Source of the DNA: DATIJC01 sp035479015
GTDB taxonomy: Bacteria > Patescibacteriota > Microgenomatia > UBA1400 > UBA12028
DNA: 7,978 bases
Assembly (NCBI GenBank): GCA_035479015.1
Contig: DATIJC010000031.1
Span: 1 to 7,978, forward strand
Direction of reading: 5' to 3'
The notes beneath the pieces were generated by a model. It saw nothing but the letters and a program-made list of their open reading frames with translations. It searched no databases and was not told the DNA's origin. Position numbers and translations under genes: made by a program. Positions 1-6,120 of this stretch are shown piece by piece. Position 1 is the first letter of the stretch, and each line of letters opens with the position of its first letter.

Positions 1-846
1 AGCGACGTTTATTGTTTGGGTAGAGCAAGCCCCACCACCCCACCTACCGATAAAAGAGGTAGATCCTACAAATTTTTCGTTTGACTTCGCAAAAGTAGTA
101 GTTTTCGCCACAGAACTTGAACTCATATCGCTCGGTCGGCATAATGATAGCGAACTATTCTCGTACAATGTGAAGTCAGTGGGACAGCTTTGGCCCGTTT
201 GAGTTGTAGTATTTGTAAATCTAAACGTCGAAAGAAATTGATTAAAAATTTCTCTTTGGTCTATATCATGCAAGGTGATTGCGGTTAGTTTGGGTGTTAC
301 ATACACAACCATCCTGTCGCCCGTTCCTTGTCCTTCAGTTATAACTACTCTCTGGATGACGCTATCAAATCCGTCAACTTTGATTGATGATTTTTCCGAT
401 ACAATTTGATCCCCTACTGGACTCGTAACCGCTGGTTGGCCAAAGCTAGTGGAGTCTCCAAATTTGCTTATTTGTATTGTTCCCGGTGAACCATCAAAGG
501 CGCATTCGATGCTCTGATCTTTGTTTATTTTTGGTCCAACAAAAATAGTACTGTCACTACACTCTAAATAGTTCCAAGTTGGAGGCAATTTGAATTGCCA
601 ATTTTTTCTTTGGACCAATCGCCAATTTGCCGTAGGATCAATAGTTGCTACGGGAGTTGGGGAAGCACTTGCGAGAGGGACTACAGCGGATGCAAGTTGC
701 TGCTTTAGCTGCATGTTTTGGAAGGCGAGATAACCGGAAACAGCCAGGAGAATAACTACTAGAACTGTTAAGACGGGCAAGAGGGGAGAGGAAGAGCTAG
801 GTTTTACAGGTACAGCGGGAGGAGTTGTTTGAGTTTGTGTATCCAT
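1..846 (-). CDS. Membrane-anchored extracytoplasmic protein, 3'-truncated by window edge
   Basis: The frame is open for all 282 codons from the ATG at 846 to the window edge, so the C-terminus is missing. Residues 1-20 are a Pro/Ser/Thr-rich cytoplasmic stub, about 22-42 form one transmembrane helix (PLLPVLTVLVVILLAVSGYL), and about 55-73 are an ASPTPVATIDPTANW-type linker. Residues 74-210 look like a small extracytoplasmic domain: it opens with NWQFKLPPTW and ends FLSTFRF, a pattern I associate with PsbP-like or 'KYGFSFKYP...W' surface domains. From 221 (CPTDFTLYENSSLSLCRPSD) a second, similar unit may begin. Cysteines at 96, 115, 221, 236 and 274 could form disulfides. No enzyme motif is seen and the function is unknown. 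The gene is divergent from secG. The start is chosen because a perfect TATAAT lies 8 bases upstream and because the membrane anchor follows at once. Confidence 0.85.
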   Translation of the reverse strand, partial: MDTQTQTTPPAVPVKPSSSSPLLPVLTVLVVILLAVSGYLAFQNMQLKQQLASAVVPLASASPTPVATIDPTANWRLVQRKNWQFKLPPTWNYLECSDSTIFVGPKINKDQSIECAFDGSPGTIQISKFGDSTSFGQPAVTSPVGDQIVSEKSSIKVDGFDSVIQRVVITEGQGTGDRMVVYVTPKLTAITLHDIDQREIFNQFLSTFRFTNTTTQTGQSCPTDFTLYENSSLSLCRPSDMSSSSVAKTTTFAKSNEKFVGSTSFIGRWGGGACSTQTINVA

Positions 847-854
847 ATAGTCAA

Positions 855-860
855 ATTATA
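855..860 (-). promoter_or_regulatory. -10 box (TATAAT) for the minus-strand surface protein gene
   Basis: Read on the minus strand this is a perfect TATAAT. Only 8 bases separate it from the ATG at 846, so a start 6-8 bases downstream would give an mRNA beginning at or next to the start codon. No Shine-Dalgarno sequence is present. The -35 candidate at 878-883 (TTTCCG) is poor. Confidence 0.55.
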
Positions 861-868
861 CCCTTATC

Positions 869-877
869 TGATACAAT
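869..877 (+). promoter_or_regulatory. Extended -10 box (TGATACAAT) for secG
   Basis: TG-N-TACAAT fits an extended -10 element. A weak -35 candidate (TAGTCA, 848-853) lies 18 bases upstream and overlaps the opposing promoter. Ten bases separate the box from the secG ATG, so the leader would be only a few bases long. No Shine-Dalgarno sequence is seen. Confidence 0.45.
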
Positions 878-887
878 CGGAAAGCTT

Positions 888-1109
888 ATGAACCGAGAAA
901 TATTCCTGGTTGCCCAAATTATCGTATCTATTTTCCTGACAGCTTTTATTTTGCTTCAGGCTCAAGGATCAGGTCTTGGGTCCACTTGGGGCGGAGGCGG
1001 TGAAAGCTATCACACCAGACGCGGAGTAGAGAAAGTAGTGTTCTCGCTCACTATCGTCTGTATCGTGCTCTTCTTCTTTTTGTCACTTCTCAATCTCTTG
1101 GTGGCATAA
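888..1109 (+). CDS. secG: Preprotein translocase subunit SecG
   Basis: SecG is the small non-essential subunit of the SecYEG channel in the cytoplasmic membrane and helps SecA-driven protein export. The product is 73 residues with two hydrophobic helices (about 5-22 and 49-70). Between them is the family's glycine-rich loop (GSGLGSTWGGGG) followed by RRGVEKVVFSLTIV, matching the SecG pattern of Gly-rich loop, R-G-x-E-K and a second helix. This is close to the minimal length for the family. An upstream in-frame TTG at 825 would add 21 residues, but that extension runs through the divergent promoter region and would put polar sequence before helix 1, so ATG 888 is preferred. The solute-binding protein gene follows 14 bases after the stop, probably in the same transcript. 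Confidence 0.88.
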   Translation: MNREIFLVAQIIVSIFLTAFILLQAQGSGLGSTWGGGGESYHTRRGVEKVVFSLTIVCIVLFFFLSLLNLLVA

Positions 1110-1110
1110 T
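1102..1110 (+). promoter_or_regulatory. Possible internal extended -10 (TGGCATAAT) before the solute-binding protein gene
   Basis: TG-N-CATAAT lies over the secG stop codon, 13 bases before ATG 1124. It could give the downstream gene its own short-leader transcript in addition to read-through from secG. No -35 support is evident, and the match may be chance in a TA-rich stop region. Confidence 0.25.
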
Positions 1111-1123
1111 ACATCAGTTGCCT

Positions 1124-2596
1124 ATGAATATATTACGTATAGTCTGGTATGTGAAAGCTTTTGGTGCCAAGTACGGCAAGACGATAGTGGTGAGTATTAT
1201 CGTGGGAGCCATACTCGTGGCGCTTTTCCCTAGTTTGCTTGAACAAATGAATGTAGGCAAACGGACGCAGTATATCGGCCGTGTAGGGATGTTTTCCTTT
1301 TCACAGTTACCACGAGATATTTTAGAACAAGTGAGTTTTGGTTTAACCAGTGTCGCAGATGACGGCACAGTAAAGCTGGCCCTCGCTACTTCCTACCGTA
1401 TGGAAGAGAACGGAAAGGCATACAGGTTCACTTTGCCATCCAATGCACGTTGGCAGGATGGCGTAGAAGTTGCCCCCTCACAAGTATCGTATGCGTTCTC
1501 AGATACAGACATTACCAGGTCCGCAAGCGATATCATATTTCGTATAAATTCCAAGAAGCAGGATGAGAGTAGTAGTGATCCTATATTACCGGTTTCATTT
1601 CTTTCACTCGTTTCTGCACCGTTGTTTAGGCAAGTTCAGTCAGGAAATTTCCTCTTTCCTACGACAAAAATTATTGGACTCGGCAAATATCGTATTGTCT
1701 CAATCCAATATAAAGATGGCAGTATAAGTCAAATACTCTTGGATTCGGACAGTGACCGCAAAATTTACCGTTTTTTCCCGACGGAAGCTGATGCGCTGAC
1801 AGCATTTAAAAGTGGACAGGTAGATATTGTGCAGGGTTTATTGGATGCGCAGGATATTGCGAACTGGAAGCAGGTGAAATTAACTACCCAAATCCATGCA
1901 GACGAGTATGTAGGTGTCTTTTTAAATCTCGGCTTTACTGCTGATCAAAATACTCCGTTTGCTGACAAGTCGATCCGTCAAGCTCTCAACTTCGCACTAG
2001 CGAAAACAACAGATGAAAATAGAGTACTTTCTCCGATCAGTAAGAAATCATGGGCATATATCGGAAATGAGGCTGATTTGGAACCTTTTGAAAAGAACAT
2101 GCAAACTGCTGTAGACTTACTAGTGAAAGCAGACACACCATCTAAACTTGCATTTACGCTATCCACCACGGGTAGTTATTCACAAAATGCGGAAGCAATC
2201 GTGAAACAGTGGAACGAGCTGGGGCAAGCGGCATACATTTCCTGTATGCAGCAAGCTGGAGCTAATAAAACTCAGTGCCAGAATAAACAGATTGATGCGC
2301 AAGTACGAATCACCAGTTTCCCTGATGTTACGTCATACTCGGCAATGCTCATCGGTGCGCAGATCCCCAAAGATCCTGACCAGTATAGTTTGTGGCATTC
2401 TACGCAAGCCACCAACATCACGCATTATAAAAACCCCCGGATAGATAAATTGTTGGAAGATGGACGTCAGACGCAGTCACAGGAAGAACGCAAGCTTATT
2501 TATTCGGAGTTTCAGCGGACCCTGGTAAAAGATAGCCCGGTTATCTTTCTGACACCCGTAGAAACATACGATATCGAGCGGAAGAACCTTCTTTAA
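1124..2596 (+). CDS. Membrane-anchored family 5 extracellular solute-binding protein (OppA/DppA-like)
   Basis: This 490-residue protein resembles the SBP_bac_5 family, which binds peptides or other solutes outside the membrane for ABC import. Residues about 19-38 form a hydrophobic N-terminal helix with no lipobox cysteine, so it is probably held by an uncleaved anchor instead of lipid. Family-like sequence follows: LALATSYRMEENGKAYRFTL and then ARWQDGVEVAPSQVSYAF at about 108-125, matching 'LA.sw....dg..y.f.Lr...kW.DG.p.ta.dv.ya'. A later segment has the usual 'YSLWHSTQATNITHYKNPRID' type region and 'SPVIFLTPVETYDI' at the end. The protein is slightly shorter than typical OppA. No permease or ATPase gene is adjacent, so the transport partner is unknown. 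ATG 1124 is preferred over an in-frame TTG at 1118, which would add only two residues. No Shine-Dalgarno sequence is seen. Confidence 0.82.
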   Translation: MNILRIVWYVKAFGAKYGKTIVVSIIVGAILVALFPSLLEQMNVGKRTQYIGRVGMFSFSQLPRDILEQVSFGLTSVADDGTVKLALATSYRMEENGKAYRFTLPSNARWQDGVEVAPSQVSYAFSDTDITRSASDIIFRINSKKQDESSSDPILPVSFLSLVSAPLFRQVQSGNFLFPTTKIIGLGKYRIVSIQYKDGSISQILLDSDSDRKIYRFFPTEADALTAFKSGQVDIVQGLLDAQDIANWKQVKLTTQIHADEYVGVFLNLGFTADQNTPFADKSIRQALNFALAKTTDENRVLSPISKKSWAYIGNEADLEPFEKNMQTAVDLLVKADTPSKLAFTLSTTGSYSQNAEAIVKQWNELGQAAYISCMQQAGANKTQCQNKQIDAQVRITSFPDVTSYSAMLIGAQIPKDPDQYSLWHSTQATNITHYKNPRIDKLLEDGRQTQSQEERKLIYSEFQRTLVKDSPVIFLTPVETYDIERKNLL

Positions 2597-2601
2597 AAGT
2601 C

Positions 2602-2695
2602 TGTCATTCCTGCGAAGGCAGGAATCCATGCAACAAATAAAAAATACAATATTGAATTACTTATTGACTGGATCCTTGCCTACGCAAGGATGACA
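2602..2695. repeat. Inverted-repeat element of two REP-like hairpins (BIME/MITE-like)
   Basis: Two arms (2602-2640 and 2657-2695) are inverted copies with about 30 of 39 positions matching. Each arm contains an 8-bp hairpin with a 4-base loop: left 2606-2613 with 2618-2625 (loop GAAG), right 2672-2679 with 2684-2691 (loop CTAC). When the arms are compared, two stem positions differ in a compensating way (T-A versus C-G and C-G versus T-A), so pairing is kept in both. The GTCATTCC...GGAATCCA core resembles dispersed REP-type repeats I know from many bacteria, often moved by RAYT (Y1 HUH) transposases; that link is inference. The element fills the gap between two convergent genes. It has no T-run after either stem, so it is not a standard intrinsic terminator, though it could slow transcription from both sides. 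Confidence 0.75.
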
Positions 2696-2715
2696 ATACG
2701 CGTTTAGAAATTAAA

Positions 2716-3930
2716 TTAATTGATTTTGTATATCTCCATCAGTGAGTTTTCAAATAAGATCACAGCTCCGGGTTTAATTTTTTCTTTAATTTTTTCCATC
2801 GCTTCACTTTCAGTATCTGCTTCATAGACATTTGTATTTTTAAAATGCGTCTGATTAAGCCCTAGACGGATATCGTCTTGGTTGGCGCCGCGCATGAGCA
2901 CCACTATATCTGCCACCTTAGCAATTTGCTTGCCAAATTCTGTGTTTGCTTCTTGAGATATAGACCCAAGTTCGACAAATCCCGGGGTGATAATAACTTT
3001 TTGGGTTCCATCAATTTCATGCAATACTTCCAGCGCGCGCTGTGCGCTGTCCGGATTGCTGTTGTACCCGTTATTGATAACTAACACATTATTTTCCAGA
3101 AGCATGGGTTCCATACGATATTGTACGTAGGGAAGTGACTGTAGAGCAGTGGCTGACTGTGCGAGTGTGATACCGAATTTGGTTGCAAGTTTCATACAGG
3201 AGGCGGCATTTTCAATATTATGTTTACCTAGAAGCGGTACAAATACGTGGACTTCCTCTCCATCGATATCTACATCGGCTTCGGTTCCCGAGCGGGAAAC
3301 ATGGACGTTTGACATTTGATAGTTGGCTGTAGATTCAGCAGCAAATGAATGAAACTCTGCTTCTAATGCTGTCTTTGTTTTAAACCGTTCTAAGTGAGCA
3401 ACGCCGATATTGGTAAGGATTTTATATTGCGGTGAGAGTAAACGGACAAATTTTGCTAAGTCACCTGGATTGTACTCACCGAGTTCGGCAATAAAGATTT
3501 GATCACGAGATGACAAAGACAATATCTCACGCGCGATACCAAAGAGCGTATTAATATTTCCTGGAGTCACCCGGACCGCGTACTGGGGTTTGAGAATGTG
3601 TGCGAGAATATTTTTTGTAGAAGTCTTCGCGTAGCTTCCTGCGATCGCAATCACGCGTAAGCCCCGTTTTTGTAAAACCCGCAGTTTTATTGAGGCTAAT
3701 AAAATTACGATATTTTGAAACAAGGCTTGTGGAATCGCAATGAGTAGTACGCCAGCGCGCAGAGGAAATAAGACAGACCATAATTTTAGGAATTTTAGTT
3801 TTATGGTCCAAGCTTTGGGTTCAACCACCGCTTTGTCATTTTTGTGAGCGGCCTTCCACTCCATGAACTTGTCCCACTCATATTCTGACTGTTGTAAAAC
3901 TGCGAGCTGGGAGGTGAGTGGAGGTATCAT
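2716..3930 (-). CDS. MurF-like Mur ligase with hydrophobic N-terminus and altered P-loop
   Basis: This 404-residue ATP-dependent ligase belongs to the Mur superfamily, and MurF (UDP-MurNAc-tripeptide:D-Ala-D-Ala ligase) is the nearest match by motif. Landmarks are a P-loop-like GSYAKTSTK at 98-106, IAELGEYNPGD at 147-157 (metal/ATP-site Glu), TNIGVAHLERF at 173-183, GKHNIENAA at 235-243, INNGYNSNPDS at 285-295, and PGFVELG at 316-322. Two oddities stand out. The Gly normally before the P-loop Lys is Ala101, and the usual MurF 'DDaYNaNP' reads NNGYNSNP. The first 97 residues are not an obvious UDP-sugar-binding domain: residues about 54-80 are strongly hydrophobic and may associate with the membrane. 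It could be a divergent MurF of a CPR bacterium or a paralogue with another substrate. The gene overlaps the upstream hydrolase by 4 bases (ATGA), so it is probably translationally coupled. Confidence 0.8.
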   Translation of the reverse strand: MIPPLTSQLAVLQQSEYEWDKFMEWKAAHKNDKAVVEPKAWTIKLKFLKLWSVLFPLRAGVLLIAIPQALFQNIVILLASIKLRVLQKRGLRVIAIAGSYAKTSTKNILAHILKPQYAVRVTPGNINTLFGIAREILSLSSRDQIFIAELGEYNPGDLAKFVRLLSPQYKILTNIGVAHLERFKTKTALEAEFHSFAAESTANYQMSNVHVSRSGTEADVDIDGEEVHVFVPLLGKHNIENAASCMKLATKFGITLAQSATALQSLPYVQYRMEPMLLENNVLVINNGYNSNPDSAQRALEVLHEIDGTQKVIITPGFVELGSISQEANTEFGKQIAKVADIVVLMRGANQDDIRLGLNQTHFKNTNVYEADTESEAMEKIKEKIKPGAVILFENSLMEIYKIN

Positions 3931-4688
3931 GGCTGCTGTAGGAATTCTAAAATTAATTTCGCAACTTTTTCTGAGTATTCATGATGGGGAAAATGCCTAC
4001 CCGGCAGCACATGAAAATCATTAAGGGGAATGAGATTGTGCATAGCTTCGCCTTGCCACAGCGGCGTGGCAGGATCGTCTTTTCCCCAAATGAGCAGAGT
4101 GGGTGCCTGTATATTTGCGAGATCCTGTGTAAAGTCTTCCTTCAATATGAGTTTTAAGGTACTTGCTTGAAAATGAGTCGCATGAATATAATCGCTATCG
4201 CTACCCAAAGTTTTGTATAACTGCTCCCGGACGCGGGGGAGTGTGCGCTTGAGAAATTTTGGAGTTAGCAGCCCAAACAGCTGTAAGATCTGCTGTCTGT
4301 CATTCAGTTTATTCGGGATGCCTGAAGAGTCGATGAGGATTATTTTTTGAGCAACAAAACGTGTTTTATGGGTTTGGTGGTAGATAAGTATCTTTCCACC
4401 GTAAGAATGACCAGCAAGCAGAAGCGGTTTTGTGCGATCTACGGCGTGAGATAGAAAATCTTCAAACCAGACGGCGGATTCTTTGGTAGTCCATCCGGTA
4501 GGAGGAGTCTGCGTTTTCCCACAGCCTGGAAGGTCCGGCATTATGAGTTCATAGTGGTCAGAAAGCATGGGAACAATCGGGAGCCAGCTTTCCCAGGTAT
4601 TTGCCCATCCATGCAGGAGAACTAGAGTTGGTCCTGAACCCACTTTCTGGAAAGATGTACTAATACCATTTGCTTGAGTCTCGCTCAT
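3927..4688 (-). CDS. Alpha/beta hydrolase
   Basis: This is a 253-residue single-domain alpha/beta-hydrolase-fold protein. It shows LVLLHGWANTWESW at 22-35 (HGW oxyanion region), PDLPGCGKT at 51-59, and the nucleophile elbow GHSYGG at 93-98 with Ser95. LLIWGKDDPATP at 198-209 supplies the acid (Asp204 or Asp205), and LPGRHFPHHEYSEKV supplies the base (probably His232). The full triad is present, so it should be active, but the substrate (ester, lipid, haloalkane and so on) cannot be read from sequence. There is no signal peptide, so it is predicted to be cytoplasmic. It is the first gene of a two-gene operon with the MurF-like ligase, to which it is joined by ATGA. The start ATG 4688 lies 6 bases after a perfect TATAAT and has no Shine-Dalgarno sequence. 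Confidence 0.9.
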   Translation of the reverse strand: MSETQANGISTSFQKVGSGPTLVLLHGWANTWESWLPIVPMLSDHYELIMPDLPGCGKTQTPPTGWTTKESAVWFEDFLSHAVDRTKPLLLAGHSYGGKILIYHQTHKTRFVAQKIILIDSSGIPNKLNDRQQILQLFGLLTPKFLKRTLPRVREQLYKTLGSDSDYIHATHFQASTLKLILKEDFTQDLANIQAPTLLIWGKDDPATPLWQGEAMHNLIPLNDFHVLPGRHFPHHEYSEKVAKLILEFLQQP

Positions 4689-4702
4689 CTATCCATTATA
4701 CT
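4674..4702 (+). promoter_or_regulatory. Promoter of the PPIase operon (TTGAGT - 17 - TATACT)
   Basis: A -35 box TTGAGT (4674-4679) and a -10 box TATACT (4697-4702) are separated by the ideal 17 bases. The ATG at 4713 lies 10 bases after the -10, so the expected leader is about 3-5 bases. The -35 lies inside the opposing hydrolase gene and the -10 overlaps that gene's -10. Confidence 0.65.
4695..4700 (-). promoter_or_regulatory. -10 box (TATAAT) of the hydrolase/MurF-like operon
   Basis: This is a perfect TATAAT on the minus strand, 6 bases before ATG 4688, predicting a leaderless mRNA. A -35 candidate TTGTCT is present upstream with a long 19-base spacer. The box shares four bases with the plus-strand -10 (TATACT), so the two promoters probably cannot be melted independently. 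Confidence 0.55.
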
Positions 4703-4712
4703 AGTGCTACAT

Positions 4713-5321
4713 ATGCGAAAGACAATCCTCATTTGTTCCCTGGCACTATTATTATCAGGCTGTGCGCCTGCGGCACTCGCTCCCAGCCCAACACCAGTGA
4801 ATACGGTGTTAGGCAATGATGTTAAACTATCGGATATCCAAACCAATGTTGGGGAGCAAAAAACTATGACAGCCAAAGCCATCACCATTCACACCGTAAA
4901 GGGCGATATAGAGATCCAGCTTTATCCGCAAGATGCACCCAAGACGGTAGAAAATTTTGTCACACTTGCTTCCCAAGGTTACTACAATAATTTGACCTTT
5001 CACCGGGTGGAGCCGGGCTTTGTTATCCAAGGCGGAGACCCAAATGGGAATGGAACAGGCGGCAAATCGATTTTTGGTGACACGTTTGCTGATGAATTAG
5101 ACCCCAACACTGCCAGTTATAAAGAAGGGTATAAAGAAGGTGTGGTAGCGATGGCTAACCGCGGTCCAAATACCAATGGCAGTCAATTCTTCATCATGCT
5201 TGCTGACAATGAGACTCTCCCACACGCATACACGATCTTTGGCAAAGTTACCAAAGGTATAGATGTGGTGAAGCAAATTGCTGTTGGTGACAAGATGACT
5301 TCGTTTACGATCACACAATAA
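4713..5321 (+). CDS. Cyclophilin-type peptidyl-prolyl cis-trans isomerase, lipoprotein
   Basis: The product catalyses cis-trans isomerisation of prolyl bonds, here probably on exported proteins outside the membrane. It has 202 residues. MRKTILICSLALLLSGC is a lipoprotein signal peptide with an LSGC lipobox (lipidated Cys17). A low-complexity linker (about 18-55) follows, and then a full cyclophilin domain (about 56-202). Active-site segments are FHRVEPGFVIQGGDP at 96-110 (catalytic Arg98, Gln106) and MANRGPNTNGSQFFIML at 137-153. LPHAYTIFGKV (159-169) replaces the eukaryotic LDGKHVVFG, as in many bacterial cyclophilins. ATG 4713 is chosen over an in-frame upstream codon at 4674 because it starts a clean signal peptide and follows the promoter. 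The next gene begins one base after the stop, which indicates an operon. Confidence 0.93.
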   Translation: MRKTILICSLALLLSGCAPAALAPSPTPVNTVLGNDVKLSDIQTNVGEQKTMTAKAITIHTVKGDIEIQLYPQDAPKTVENFVTLASQGYYNNLTFHRVEPGFVIQGGDPNGNGTGGKSIFGDTFADELDPNTASYKEGYKEGVVAMANRGPNTNGSQFFIMLADNETLPHAYTIFGKVTKGIDVVKQIAVGDKMTSFTITQ

Positions 5322-5322
5322 T

Positions 5323-6120
5323 ATGCCTTCTAATTTATTGGGCGTAGTGCTTTTGTTGGTACCAGTCTTAGTGCTACTAGCCGCCACTTTTCTCTATCGT
5401 TTTTCAGGCAAGAAACAACTGATGCGCTTGGATCTAGTGCAGTTTCTGTTTGCCTTTATTGTCTATCCGCTTGCATATATTTGGCTAAAGAACTTTACGT
5501 ACTTTCTGGTACGGAGGGAATTGGGTATCAATGTTTCACAGACTGAGTGGTTGGTCATAGATACTGGAATGAGCGTACTCTTCATGTATTTTTATGCCTT
5601 TGGAATTATTCATTCTCTGACCAAGACCTTTAGCCTCAATCTAGAACGGGACCCGCTTTTTGACTTAGTGGAACACTCGGAATATTTTCATGAATTCTTA
5701 AGTCACGTAGGTATGTATGGTTTTGTCTTGGGAGCATTTAATGTACTCTCCATCATTAACGTCTTCGTGCCCCTACCGCTTCAATTTACGAAACCAATTT
5801 TCTATTCAATTCTACTTGTAGGAATATGCATGGGTTTGCTCGGGTATTACGTAATGTTCAGTGTTACGCAAATAAAAGACAGGCGTTACCAGCGCTATAT
5901 GCGTGTGGGAGTGGGCTTGGGATTTATCGTACATGCCGCAATTTATTTCTTGGGAGATGTGCATTTTGCATCCCAGTTTGTCGTATATTGGTATGACTTT
6001 TTTGTCTTTAGTACAATGATTGCTGCATTTTTCTTTATTGCTCCGTTTCGCAGGATTGGGAAGCGACTATCCCGCTTTAAAAACCAGGAGTCGGACTTGG
6101 ACTTGCCAGATGAAGTGTAA
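5323..6120 (+). CDS. Seven-helix membrane protein, function unknown
   Basis: This 265-residue protein is mostly hydrophobic, with likely transmembrane helices near 5-25, 38-62, 76-98, 128-152, 157-180, 192-210 and 218-241. A longer loop at about 99-127 is acidic and carries EHSEYFHEFLSH, three His with several Glu, which could bind metal but matches no motif I know. The C-terminus is a basic then acidic cytoplasmic-type tail (RRIGKRLSRF...DLDLPDEV). I do not recognise the family. The ATG is one base after the PPIase stop, so translation is probably coupled, but no Shine-Dalgarno sequence is visible. Its last 44 bases overlap the end of the convergent minus-strand gene. Confidence 0.8.
   Translation: MPSNLLGVVLLLVPVLVLLAATFLYRFSGKKQLMRLDLVQFLFAFIVYPLAYIWLKNFTYFLVRRELGINVSQTEWLVIDTGMSVLFMYFYAFGIIHSLTKTFSLNLERDPLFDLVEHSEYFHEFLSHVGMYGFVLGAFNVLSIINVFVPLPLQFTKPIFYSILLVGICMGLLGYYVMFSVTQIKDRRYQRYMRVGVGLGFIVHAAIYFLGDVHFASQFVVYWYDFFVFSTMIAAFFFIAPFRRIGKRLSRFKNQESDLDLPDEV

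Noticed and set aside
825..887. In-frame TTG extension of secG
   Set aside because: It would add 21 residues running through the divergent promoter and before the first helix; SecG proteins start just ahead of helix 1.
1114..1368. 84-residue minus-strand frame inside the solute-binding protein gene
   Set aside because: No family resemblance, and it lies antisense to a well-supported gene.
2602..2695. Intrinsic bidirectional terminator
   Set aside because: Stems are present but neither is followed by a T-run; the arm-to-arm inverted symmetry is better explained by a repeat element.
3551..3811. 86-residue minus-strand frame within the MurF-like gene
   Set aside because: It is an alternative frame of the same strand, over the conserved P-loop region of the ligase; its product is cysteine/arginine-rich with no motif.
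5097..5387. 96-residue minus-strand frame across the PPIase/membrane-protein junction
   Set aside because: It is antisense to two supported genes and has no recognisable features.
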